A DNA stretch of 64,000 nucleotides from JAANXG01 sp963731035 (GTDB taxonomy: Bacteria > Pseudomonadota > Gammaproteobacteria > Arenicellales > JAANXG01), in assembly GCA_963731035.1 (NCBI GenBank), contig CAVSUY010000017.1, forward strand, positions 248,001 to 312,000. The letters are read 5' to 3'. The position numbers and the translations under genes were made by a program. This document shows, one piece after another, positions 38,793-47,310 of this stretch; position 1 is the stretch's first letter; every line of letters starts with the position of its first letter. The notes under the pieces were generated by a model. It saw nothing but the letters and a program-made list of their open reading frames with translations. It was not told the DNA's origin and made no database searches.

Positions 38793-39563
38793 GTGGCGGT
38801 CGAGATCACTGTCATTCTGGACGGCAGCGCCGGCGGCATGGCGCGGGTCATTACCGCGCTGAAGCGGTTCGGCCTGACGTTCACCGGGCACCGTATCGAG
38901 TCCATGGGCGATGAGCGGTCGCGTCTGACGGTGAGCGCCGAGGGCAGCGCGGTGGCCGCCGAGGTACGCGACAGGCTCGCGCAGGTCAAAGGCGTCGTGG
39001 AGGTCGTGCAAATCGGTTCAGGCGGCGCTGCGCCTACCCAGATCCGGCGCGAGGCGCCGCAGCCCGCGACTCCGCGATCGATGCCCCAGGGACAGCCCGT
39101 GGGACTCGAAGATCTGGCCGAGCGGGTAGTGGAAGATTATCCGAAAGTTATCCGGCACATCGATGCTTTCGAGCAGACGATCCCCAACAGAGACGAGCTG
39201 GCCCCCCAGCTCAGACAACTCGGCAGACTGGTCGGCGGCAAGCTCGGCGCACAGGATCCGACTTTGCAGGAAGCCCATACGCTGCACGAGGCACTGGAGA
39301 ACTCCGTGGTGCAGATCCTGGATCGCATAGCGGAGCCGGAGGTGGTGGGCAGCGATATCAAGGTGAGGCTTTCCATATTCACGCGCCGGCAGGTCAACAC
39401 CATGGATCTGGTGTTCGGAGGAGAGGCGTCGCGCTGCGACTTCCTGTCGGGAATGATCGAGGGCATGGTGGACGGGGTTTCGGGGCTCCCCGATATCCGG
39501 GTCGAGGAAACCAGCTGCCGGACCAACGGCGACGAGCACTGCACTTTCCACGTAAGCACGTAG
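38793..39563 (+). CDS. ACT domain plus V4R (4-vinyl reductase-like) ligand-binding protein
   Basis: 256 residues from GTG 38793. Residues about 1-72 resemble an ACT domain (ITVILDGSAGGMARVITALKRFGL), a small-molecule sensor. A linker rich in Pro and Gln follows. Residues about 150-256 resemble the V4R domain (VFGGEASRCDFLSGMIEGMVDGV, then EETSCRTNGDEHCTFHV with paired cysteines), which binds hydrocarbons or tetrapyrrole-like ligands in XylR/DmpR regulators and BchJ. There is no DNA-binding or output domain. The stop codon TAG shares its last two bases with the MITE-like element. The function is unknown. Confidence 0.65.
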   Translation: MAVEITVILDGSAGGMARVITALKRFGLTFTGHRIESMGDERSRLTVSAEGSAVAAEVRDRLAQVKGVVEVVQIGSGGAAPTQIRREAPQPATPRSMPQGQPVGLEDLAERVVEDYPKVIRHIDAFEQTIPNRDELAPQLRQLGRLVGGKLGAQDPTLQEAHTLHEALENSVVQILDRIAEPEVVGSDIKVRLSIFTRRQVNTMDLVFGGEASRCDFLSGMIEGMVDGVSGLPDIRVEETSCRTNGDEHCTFHVST

Positions 39564-39774
39564 TGTCCCCCGTCAAACCGTCTGTAACTTATCGGCGGCT
39601 TGCCGATCCGGGTTGAATTGTTTGATAGAGCATCGAAAGGGCGCCGCCGGGGTCTTTTTCACCAAGCGAGTATCGGGGAGCGACTGAAAAAGACCCCGAC
39701 GGCGCCCGTTTGCGGATCGGGGCCACCGTCATCCGAGCCTGAAATGATTTGCATCATTTCTGGAGGGGTACACT
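39562..39774. mobile_element. MITE-like element, copy 2
   Basis: 213 bp, the same length as 18508-18720 and differing at only a few positions. Ends are AGTGTCCCCC (39562-39571, one mismatch to the perfect repeat) and GGGGTACACT (39765-39774). The internal long stem is kept: copy 1 has an A-C mismatch where copy 2 has a G-C pair, while copy 2 has a new mismatch nearby. It is inserted exactly at the stop codon of the ACT-V4R gene and upstream of yjbQ. Confidence 0.78.
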
Positions 39775-39856
39775 AGTGAGGGGGCACACCAGGAGTCTCC
39801 TGCGCCACCGCATGCCGCTGCCGCAACCGGCCGGACAGGGTGTTACCATACAAGAC

Positions 39857-40273
39857 ATGTGGACGCAGTCGAAGATCGATGTCCCGACACAAGGGCGCGG
39901 CACCTACGACATCACCGGCGAGGTGCGGCGACGGGTCGGCGATTCCGGTGTGCACACGGGGCTCGTTCACGTCTTTGTTCACCATACCAGCGCCTCGCTT
40001 ATCCTTTGCGAGAATGCTGATCCGGCGGTTCGCAGTGACCTGGAATCGTTCATGTCCCGCACCGTGCCGGACGGTGATGGGATATTCAGGCATGACCAGG
40101 AGGGTCCCGACGACATGCCCGCGCACGTACGCAGCATCCTCACGGACAGCTCGCTGATGATACCAGTAACGGGCGCTCGCCTCGGTCTTGGAACCTGGCA
40201 GGGTATCTACGTGTACGAGCATCGCCTGGCCTCGCACCGGCGCACCATCACGATCACCATTCAGGGCGAATAG
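39857..40273 (+). CDS. yjbQ: YjbQ family protein (UPF0047)
   Basis: 138 residues, the usual length of this single-domain family: GTYDITGEVRRRV, then FVHHTSASLILCENADPAV, then LGTWQGIYVYEHR with conserved histidines that bind metal. E. coli YjbQ can restore thiamin phosphate synthase activity when overproduced, hence the name secondary thiamine-phosphate synthase; its normal role is uncertain. I start at ATG 39857, where homology begins; the frame is open back into the MITE-like element. Confidence 0.9.
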   Translation: MWTQSKIDVPTQGRGTYDITGEVRRRVGDSGVHTGLVHVFVHHTSASLILCENADPAVRSDLESFMSRTVPDGDGIFRHDQEGPDDMPAHVRSILTDSSLMIPVTGARLGLGTWQGIYVYEHRLASHRRTITITIQGE

Positions 40274-40554
40274 CTGCGTTTGGCTGTTGCGAACGCCGCC
40301 TCCACGGAACTAATATAGGCGCCCGTTTGGCCGGTCAGTGTAAAGCGTCCACCGGCTCCTCCCGCGCTTGACTCGGAGGACGATGCGACGCAGGAAATAT
40401 ATCACCAACTAGAACGAGCACGAGTCTGCTTCAGGTTCTGCCTATAAACACCCTTCATCCATCTCCGGCCCTCCCCCTGCATCGAGAGCGCTTGCATATG
40501 TTGCCGATGCATCCGTCATTGATCCCCGGCCGTCCTGCGCCCGTCTGAATTGGT

Positions 40555-42000
40555 ATGCATTGGCGCACCATAATACGGTTGTTCGGCATACTGCTTCTGT
40601 TCTACAGCCTGACGTTCGTGCCGTCGATCATCATCTCCTTCATCTTCAGCGACGGCGACTGGCTGGTATTCGTGGCATCCATGATCATCACCGCAGTCAT
40701 AGGGTTGGTGCTGTGGCTGATGAACTACTCCCAACGCAGCGAGCTGACGGTGCGGGACGGCTTTCTCTTTGTCACGCTCTTCTGGGTGGTTCTGGGCCTG
40801 GTGGGCTCGCTGCCGTTCATTATCGGGCTCCACCTGGGCCTCACGGACGCCATGTTCGAATCCATCTCCGGCTTCACCACTACCGGGGCAACGGTGATCG
40901 TGGGCCTCGACAAGCTTCCGCCATCCATCCTCTATCACCGCCAGCAAATCCAGTTTCTGGGCGGTATGGGAATCATCGTCCTGGCCGTTGCCATACTCCC
41001 GCTGCTGGGGGTGGGCGGCATGCAGCTGTACCGCGCGGAGGCGTCGGGCGTCGCCAAGCACGAAAAGCTGACGCCTCGAATCACGGAAACGGCCCGGGCC
41101 TTGTGGTTGATATATCTGACGCTCACGGTGGGCTGCGCCGTGGCGTATTGGATTGCCGGAATGAACTGGTTCGATGCGATCGGCCACGCTTTCTCGACCC
41201 TCTCCACCGGTGGTTTCTCGACCCACGACGCGAGCATTGGCTATTACAACAGCGTGCCAATCGAGATCATCTGCATCGTGTTCATGCTCGCCGGCGGCGT
41301 CAACTTCGCCATTCACTTTCTGGTCTGGCGCGGTCTAGACCTGCGTCGATACGCCCGCGATCCGGAAGTTCGTGCCTATGGTCTTATATTCGTGTTCGCG
41401 ACGGTTTTCGTCGCGGCAAGTCTGTACTGGGCGGGGGCTTACGCGGGAGGTTGGCAATCCCTGCGCTACGCCGCCTTCCAGGTCGCGTCGGTGTTCACCA
41501 GCACCGGGTTTGGCACCGCGACCTATGCCGCATGGCCTCTGCACATTCCTCTGTTCTTCGTCATCCTGTCATTCACCGGCGGCTGCGCGGGATCGACCGC
41601 GGGCGGCATCAAGGTTCTGCGCATCATGCTGCTGGCGAAGCTCGGCGTGCGCCAACTGTTCCACCTGGCGCACCCACGGGCGGTCTCCGTGATCAAGCTG
41701 GGTCATCGGCCCGTGCCGGAAGACGTTGTGTTCTCCGTGTGGGGTTTTTATGTGCTCTACGTGGTGACCGCCCTGCTGCTGACGGTGGCGGCGATGGCCG
41801 CCGGACTCGATCTGAATTCGGCCCTCGGAGTCACCACTTCCACCATCAACGTGCTCGGTCCCGGCCTCGGCGATGTGGCGGTGAACTTTGCCACGGTCGG
41901 TCCGGTCGTAAAGTGGTTGGGTATTTTCGGCATGCTGGCGGGCAGACTGGAGATCTTTACGCTCCTGATCCTGTTCCTGCCGGCCTACTGGCGACATTGA
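40555..42000 (+). CDS. trkH: Trk potassium uptake channel subunit TrkH
   Basis: Inner-membrane potassium translocation subunit, 481 residues, with the repeated selectivity-filter loops of the SKT superfamily: SGFTTTGATV, STLSTGGFSTHDAS, SVFTSTGFGTA and TTSTINVLGPGLG. About ten hydrophobic segments. It needs TrkA, encoded 30 bases downstream. Upstream 281 bases to yjbQ hold no gene or clear promoter that I can see. Confidence 0.95.
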   Translation: MHWRTIIRLFGILLLFYSLTFVPSIIISFIFSDGDWLVFVASMIITAVIGLVLWLMNYSQRSELTVRDGFLFVTLFWVVLGLVGSLPFIIGLHLGLTDAMFESISGFTTTGATVIVGLDKLPPSILYHRQQIQFLGGMGIIVLAVAILPLLGVGGMQLYRAEASGVAKHEKLTPRITETARALWLIYLTLTVGCAVAYWIAGMNWFDAIGHAFSTLSTGGFSTHDASIGYYNSVPIEIICIVFMLAGGVNFAIHFLVWRGLDLRRYARDPEVRAYGLIFVFATVFVAASLYWAGAYAGGWQSLRYAAFQVASVFTSTGFGTATYAAWPLHIPLFFVILSFTGGCAGSTAGGIKVLRIMLLAKLGVRQLFHLAHPRAVSVIKLGHRPVPEDVVFSVWGFYVLYVVTALLLTVAAMAAGLDLNSALGVTTSTINVLGPGLGDVAVNFATVGPVVKWLGIFGMLAGRLEIFTLLILFLPAYWRH

Positions 42001-42030
42001 GAATCGAGTCCCGGCGTACGAGACTGTTTT

Positions 42031-43404
42031 GTGAAGATCATCATCCTTGGAGCGGGTCAAGTCGGCGGCACCGTCGCACGAAGCCTGGAGGGCGAAGCGA
42101 ATGACATCACGCTGGTCGATGAGCGCATAGAGCCCCTCAAAGATATTCAGGACAAACTCGACGTTCGCACCATCATCGGCCACGCCTCGCAGCCCCAGGT
42201 GCTGAGGCGCGCCGGCATCGAGGACGCCGACCTGGTTCTCGCTATCACCAGCAGCGACGAAACAAACATCGTGGCTTGCCAGATATCGCGCTTCATGTTC
42301 AATACCCCGAAGTGCCTGGCGCGAGTGCGAGCCATGGAATACCTCGCCCACCCGGAGTTGTTCGGTCCCGATGCCATACCCATCGACCACGTCATCAGCC
42401 CCGAGCAGCTGGTAACAACCTACATACAACACGTCATCGAGAGGCCGAGCATACTCCAGGCAGTCGACTTCGTTGATGGCAAAGTTCAGCTCGTGGTCGT
42501 GCGCGCGAACTCCGGCGGATCCCTGGTCGGGTGCAGGCTGCACCAATTCATGAAGTTCCTACGCAAGACCAGGGCCGCCGTCCTCGCGATTTTCCGCGAC
42601 CGGCAGACCATCATTCCGGACGACGACACGGTGGTGGAGTCCGACGACGAGGTGTTGTTCGTGGCGGCGCGCCGCCACGTTTCGAGCGTCCTGGCCGCGT
42701 TCCGCCAGCCCGGGCCGCGCACCCGGAGGGTAATGATCGCGGGTGGCGGACGTATCGGCAAACGCTTGGCGGAAGCGCTGGCGCCCCGCTACTACATCAA
42801 GCTCGTTGAGCGAGATCCGGGCAGATGCCACGACATAGCGGAATCCCTGGACGGCGTGATCGTTCTCAGAGGCGACGGCTCGGATGCGGACATGCTGCGT
42901 GAAGAGGGCATTGAAGATGTCGATTTCTTCTGCTCCGTCACCAATGACGACGAAGCGAACATCGTGTCGTCAATGCTCGCCAAGCGCCTTGGAGTCCGCC
43001 ACGCGCTGTCAATCGTCAACCGGTCCAGCTACATCGAAGTGGCGGAAGACTCGGCGGTGGACATCGTGGTGTCTCCGGCGCACGTCATGATCGGAGCGAT
43101 TCTCACCCATATCCGCCGCGCCGACGTGGTGGCGGTGCACGAGTTCCGAAGGGGCGCCGCGGAGGCGATAGAAGTCTCGGTTCATGGCGACAGCCGGACT
43201 TCCAGCGTAATAGGACGCCGTGTGGACGAGCTGCCGCTGCCCGCCGGAGTCGTGATCGGTGTCGTCTCGAGGGAGGGGAGGGTCATCATCGCCCGTCGCG
43301 AGACGGTGCTCGAAGCCGAGGACCGCATCGTTATGTTCCTGGCCGATAAGACGATGGTCGCCGACGTTGAAAAGCTCTTTCAGGTGGGAATCACCTTCGT
43401 GTAG
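42031..43404 (+). CDS. trkA: Trk system NAD-binding subunit TrkA
   Basis: Cytoplasmic gating protein of TrkH, 457 residues arranged as two RCK units, each with a Rossmann domain (IIILGAGQVGGTVA at the start; VMIAGGGRIGKRLAEAL in the middle) and a TrkA-C domain. NAD(H) and nucleotides control opening. Start is GTG at 42031. Same strand and close spacing make a trkH-trkA operon. Confidence 0.95.
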   Translation: MKIIILGAGQVGGTVARSLEGEANDITLVDERIEPLKDIQDKLDVRTIIGHASQPQVLRRAGIEDADLVLAITSSDETNIVACQISRFMFNTPKCLARVRAMEYLAHPELFGPDAIPIDHVISPEQLVTTYIQHVIERPSILQAVDFVDGKVQLVVVRANSGGSLVGCRLHQFMKFLRKTRAAVLAIFRDRQTIIPDDDTVVESDDEVLFVAARRHVSSVLAAFRQPGPRTRRVMIAGGGRIGKRLAEALAPRYYIKLVERDPGRCHDIAESLDGVIVLRGDGSDADMLREEGIEDVDFFCSVTNDDEANIVSSMLAKRLGVRHALSIVNRSSYIEVAEDSAVDIVVSPAHVMIGAILTHIRRADVVAVHEFRRGAAEAIEVSVHGDSRTSSVIGRRVDELPLPAGVVIGVVSREGRVIIARRETVLEAEDRIVMFLADKTMVADVEKLFQVGITFV

Positions 43405-43718
43405 GCGCAGCGCCGTGAGCGGCGGCCGCCGTCATACAGGGCTTCCTCGAAGATCGACGAGTCGTCGGGCGCCGGCACCTCGATCGTTGCCTCCATTTGA
43501 CTCCCTTCACCGGCAATGGCGGCGCCGAATCGTCCGGCAATGCTTTTCATGCGACGGTTTCGGCGCAACTACAAGACGTGCATGGTCCGAATTCGGCGGT
43601 TGGATGCCATCACCAACAGGCGCCGCACGAGCTCTGTTCCTATGCCCCGGCCTTGATGGGCGGATTCCACGGACAGCGCGAGTTCGCAGTTCCTCATCGC
43701 GGCGACATCAGTGTTCAT
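43380..43718 (-). pseudogene. GNAT acetyltransferase remnant
   Basis: Reading the minus strand from about 43718 gives NCELALSVESAHQGRGIGTE, the acetyl-CoA-binding core (QGRGIG) of GNAT acetyltransferases, followed by LVRRLLVMASNRRIRTMHVL, an in-frame TAG at 43571-43569, then RRNRRMKSIAGRFGAAI and a normal-looking tail to a stop at 43380. The N-terminal half of a GNAT domain is missing and the frame is broken by the stop, so it is probably a decayed gene. It overlaps the end of trkA by 25 bases. Confidence 0.6.
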
Positions 43719-43778
43719 CGAGTTTCTCGTCGAGCGGCTCGGTGCGTTACGTGACGTTTGAGAATGGTCCAGGGCGCC

Positions 43779-45074
43779 TCAGCCTGAGTGAATGCCGGCC
43801 GCCGGAGCGTCGACGTCCGGAGCCGCGCGCTGTTCCTGGACGTGGGTTTCCTGGATTTGAGCGTCGAAAGTCGGTGATATGGTCTGGGCTGCCTGCAGGG
43901 CAACGGTGAATGGGATATGCTCTTCCTCCGGCACCGCCTTCTCAGTCCTGAGCTGCCCGTAGGCGATTGCCGCCACCAGGAAATGAACCAGCGCCGTGAA
44001 GGCGTACAGCCCTTCGGGCTGCAGGATACTCATCGAGCCGGTCGCCATCATCGGGCCGAGGACCGCGCCGGCGGCGTAGGTGAGCAACAGCCCCCCGGAA
44101 GTCTCGACGAACTCCGTGGGTCGTGCATGATCGTTGGCCTGGGCGACGGTCACCGCATATAGGGGGAACGAGAAAGCACCCCAGGCGGCGGCCGCCACGA
44201 GCAACCACATCAGCGATACGGCACCGGACAGGATCACGGCGACACCCAGCGCCGCGGACAGCGCAGCCATAATGACGATCAGGAGGCCCCGGTCCATTCT
44301 GTCGGACAGGCGACCCACCGGCCACTGCCCGGCGGCGCCGCCGAGGACCGTGGCGCTCATGAACATAGCGACGGCCGTGATACCGAACCCGGAGCGCTGC
44401 ACGAAAACGGGAGCCAGGGTCCAGAAAGCGCCGTTCGCCAGGCCCACTCCGAAACAGCCCGTGAAGGCGATTGGAGAAGTATGGAAAAGCTTGGAAATCC
44501 GGATGCGAACCGTTTCGATCGGCTGCGGCGCGGCGGCCCCGCTCAGGGCGACCGGCACCACCGCGACCGACACGAGGATGGAGGCCAGCGCGAACAGGGT
44601 AAGGCCGGCAGGATCGGACAGCGTGATCATGAACTGGCCCAGGGTCACCACCGTCAGGTTGATGAACAGGTAGGCGGATAGCACCCGCCCGCGGGTCTCG
44701 TTCGTGGAGCGCTCGTTGAGCCAACTCTCAATGACGATGTAGAGGACCGCGAAGCAAAACCCGGTGACCAGACGCATCGCCAACCATGGCAGGGGCATCG
44801 CGATCAGTCCCTGACCCAGCGAGAAGGCCGACACGATGGAGGCCATCGCGGTGAACGTCCGGATATGGCCCACGCGGTGTACCAGATAGGGTCCATAGAT
44901 ACAGCCGGCCGCGAATCCCAGGAAGTAGGTCGAGCCCAATAGACCGATAGAAAATGTTGAGAACGTCTCGATCTGGGCGCGAACCGGGATCAAGGTTCCC
45001 AGCAGACCATTGCCCATCAGTAGCAGCGCGACGGCCGAAAGCAGGGCGGCGATGGACGCCAGCGTGTGTCTCAT
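43779..45074 (-). CDS. MFS transporter
   Basis: 431 residues from ATG 45074, about twelve membrane helices, major facilitator superfamily. MGNGLLGTLIPVRAQIETFS, then RLVTGFCFAVLYIVIESWLNERSTNETRGRVLSAY in the first half match the YcaD-like/UMF1-type sugar-phosphate MFS group; GQWPVGRLSDRMDRG is the loop motif of the second half. The substrate is unknown. The C-terminus carries a soluble tail of about 60 residues. It is divergent from phaC across a 311-base gap. Confidence 0.87.
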   Translation of the reverse strand: MRHTLASIAALLSAVALLLMGNGLLGTLIPVRAQIETFSTFSIGLLGSTYFLGFAAGCIYGPYLVHRVGHIRTFTAMASIVSAFSLGQGLIAMPLPWLAMRLVTGFCFAVLYIVIESWLNERSTNETRGRVLSAYLFINLTVVTLGQFMITLSDPAGLTLFALASILVSVAVVPVALSGAAAPQPIETVRIRISKLFHTSPIAFTGCFGVGLANGAFWTLAPVFVQRSGFGITAVAMFMSATVLGGAAGQWPVGRLSDRMDRGLLIVIMAALSAALGVAVILSGAVSLMWLLVAAAAWGAFSFPLYAVTVAQANDHARPTEFVETSGGLLLTYAAGAVLGPMMATGSMSILQPEGLYAFTALVHFLVAAIAYGQLRTEKAVPEEEHIPFTVALQAAQTISPTFDAQIQETHVQEQRAAPDVDAPAAGIHSG

Positions 45075-45325
45075 GGAACGTTCTCGTCGATGAAGGCAGA
45101 GCAGATGCGGCGGGTCCCCGGTTCTTGTGTGGATGCGGCGAACCACGCGGCGGCAAGCGCAATCGGCCGCCGCCCACCCGCCGGTCTTCCCGACATACGA
45201 GCCGATTGTAGAGCGACGGCGCCGGATGTTCATCCACTATCGCGATCCCGGTCGACAATTCCGCCACGGAGGACGTCGGCAGGGGCCGCGCCGTGCCGCC
45301 GGTTTTGCCGGGGCACCTTCAAATG

Positions 45326-45369
45326 TTGCCAAACACCCGGCAATTCCGGTATTATGTTGCACTGCAACA
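45326..45369 (+). promoter_or_regulatory. phaC promoter with overlapping palindromic operator
   Basis: TTGCCA (45326-45331), 18 bases, TATTAT (45350-45355) form a likely promoter. A perfect 15-base palindrome TGTTGCACTGCAACA (45355-45369) starts at the last base of the -10 and covers the expected start of transcription, 16 bases before the phaC ATG. Position and symmetry suggest a repressor site; PhaR-type regulators of PHA genes bind TGCA-rich sites. The rest of the 311-base gap shows no gene. Confidence 0.55.
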
Positions 45370-45385
45370 AACATCAAGAAAGAAG

Positions 45386-47188
45386 ATGGCTGAGGAAGAC
45401 AAAGACAAAGACTCGACATCAATGTCCCCCCTCGACTGGACCGGCCAGTTCCTGGATCTTGCCTTGCGCAGCCAGAAGGCTACGGCCCAGATGTGGTCGG
45501 GATTGTTATCCGATTCAAAGGACCTGAACCTGGATCCGTTCAACGTCATGGGGGACTATGCGAAGGTCATGCAGGACAGGGCCGAGAATCCCGATAAGCT
45601 CATAGACGCCCATATGAGGTTCTATCAGGATTCCCTGGCACTGTGGCAGTCCACGATTCGACACATGGTCGGGCTGGAGACGGAGCCGGTGGTCGACGTC
45701 GACCAGAGCGACCGGCGTTTCCGCGCCGAGGAATGGTCTCGGAACCCGGTCTTCCAGCATATCAAACAGGCCTACCTGCTCGGTGCGCACTACCTCGAAA
45801 CCGCCCTCGACCCGACGGAAGTGCTGGAAGACAAGGAAGCGGAGAAGCTTGGGTTCTTCACCCAGCAGTTCATCGACGCCATGGCACCGACCAATTTCGC
45901 CGCCACCAATCCGGAAGTGTTGCGCGAAACCGTCGAAAGCAACGGCGAGAATCTGATCCGCGGGTGGCAGAATTTCCTGTCCGATCTGGAGAACGGCAAC
46001 GGAGAGCTGCGCATCACCATGACGGATGAGAATGCTTTCGAGCTCGGGAAGAACGTCGCCACTACCCCGGGCAAGGTGGTGTTCCAGAACGAGATGCTGC
46101 AACTGATTCAGTACGAGCCCACCAGCGAAACGGTGGCGAAGCGGCCCGTGCTGGTAGTGCCGCCGTGGATCAACAAGTACTACATCATGGATCTGCAGCC
46201 GAAGAACTCGTTCCTGAAATGGATGGTGGACCAGGGCCACACCGTGTTCATCGTGTCCTGGGTAAATCCAGACGAGTCCTATGCCGACAAAGGGTTTGAC
46301 GATTACGTGATCGATGGCTTCTACGCCGCGGTCGACGCCGTAGAGAAGGCCACCGGCGAGAAGGAAATCAATGCCATGGGCTACTGCATCGGGGGGACCC
46401 TGATGGCCACGGCACTGGCCCACATGGCCGTGCGCAAGGACAAGCGCATAGTGAGCGCGACGTTCCTCACCAGCCTGGTCGATTTCTCGATACCCGGCGA
46501 CCTGGGTGCATTCATCGACGAAGAGCAGGTGACGTCGCTGGAGAAACTCATGGAGGAAAAGGGTTACCTGGAAGGGAAATCCATGGCCAATACCTTCAAC
46601 ATGCTGCGCTCCAAGGACCTCATATGGATGTTCGCCATCAACAACTACCTGCTCGGCAAGGACCCGGTGGTATTCGATCTGCTGTACTGGAACTCCGACT
46701 CCACTCGCATGCCGGCCCGCATGCACAGCTTTTATTTGCGCAACATGTACATGAAGAATCTGCTGCGGGAGCCGGACGCACTGGAGATCGCCGGTGAGAA
46801 GATCGACGTCCGCCGGATCAGGGTACCCTGCTATTTCCTATCCACTCGGGAAGACCACATCGCACCGTGGCGGAGCACCTATCTCGGCGCCCGCCTCATG
46901 ACAGGCCCAGTGCGTTTCGTGCTCGGGGGCTCCGGGCACATAGCGGGGGTAATCAATCCACCCGCGGCCAACAAGTATGGTTACTGGGTGAGCTCCCGTA
47001 AGAGCCTGCCGGAAGGTCCGGATGAGTGGTTCGACAAGGCCGGCCAGAAGGAAGGTTCCTGGTGGCTGGACTGGGAGGCGTGGATTAGCAAGCTGGACGA
47101 CACGCAGGTGCCGGCGCGCAAGCCGGGGGACCACAAGCTTAAGGTCATCGAGTCCGCTCCGGGCAGCTACGTCGCACATCACGTGTAG
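45386..47188 (+). CDS. phaC: Poly(3-hydroxyalkanoate) synthase, class I
   Basis: Polymerises hydroxyacyl-CoA into storage granules. 600 residues, class I size. The N-terminal region has FRAEEWSRNPVFQHIKQAYLL. The catalytic triad is C334 in the lipase-like box GYCIGG, D490 in STREDHIAP and H518 in GGSGHIAGVINPP. The ATG at 45386 follows AGAAAGAAG; the frame upstream is not conserved. phaA, phaB, phasin and phaR genes are not adjacent. The promoter carries a palindrome. Confidence 0.95.
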   Translation: MAEEDKDKDSTSMSPLDWTGQFLDLALRSQKATAQMWSGLLSDSKDLNLDPFNVMGDYAKVMQDRAENPDKLIDAHMRFYQDSLALWQSTIRHMVGLETEPVVDVDQSDRRFRAEEWSRNPVFQHIKQAYLLGAHYLETALDPTEVLEDKEAEKLGFFTQQFIDAMAPTNFAATNPEVLRETVESNGENLIRGWQNFLSDLENGNGELRITMTDENAFELGKNVATTPGKVVFQNEMLQLIQYEPTSETVAKRPVLVVPPWINKYYIMDLQPKNSFLKWMVDQGHTVFIVSWVNPDESYADKGFDDYVIDGFYAAVDAVEKATGEKEINAMGYCIGGTLMATALAHMAVRKDKRIVSATFLTSLVDFSIPGDLGAFIDEEQVTSLEKLMEEKGYLEGKSMANTFNMLRSKDLIWMFAINNYLLGKDPVVFDLLYWNSDSTRMPARMHSFYLRNMYMKNLLREPDALEIAGEKIDVRRIRVPCYFLSTREDHIAPWRSTYLGARLMTGPVRFVLGGSGHIAGVINPPAANKYGYWVSSRKSLPEGPDEWFDKAGQKEGSWWLDWEAWISKLDDTQVPARKPGDHKLKVIESAPGSYVAHHV

Positions 47189-47189
47189 A

Positions 47190-47267
47190 AATCGCGGCTG
47201 AAGCCGCTCCTGCAATCCGAAGTCGCGCACGATGGCCGACCGCGGATTTGCAGCTGCGGCTTCAGCC
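47190..47267. repeat. REP-like inverted pair, locus 3
   Basis: AATCGCGGCTGAAGCCGCTC (from 47190) and the inverted GGATTTGCAGCTGCGGCTTC (from 47244), between phaC and dusA on the same strand. Same family as the pairs near 5.3, 19.3 and 60.1 kb. Confidence 0.6.
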
Positions 47268-47310
47268 AAGATCAGTGCCCACGCGATCCCTAAGTGCCAT
47301 AATCCCCATT

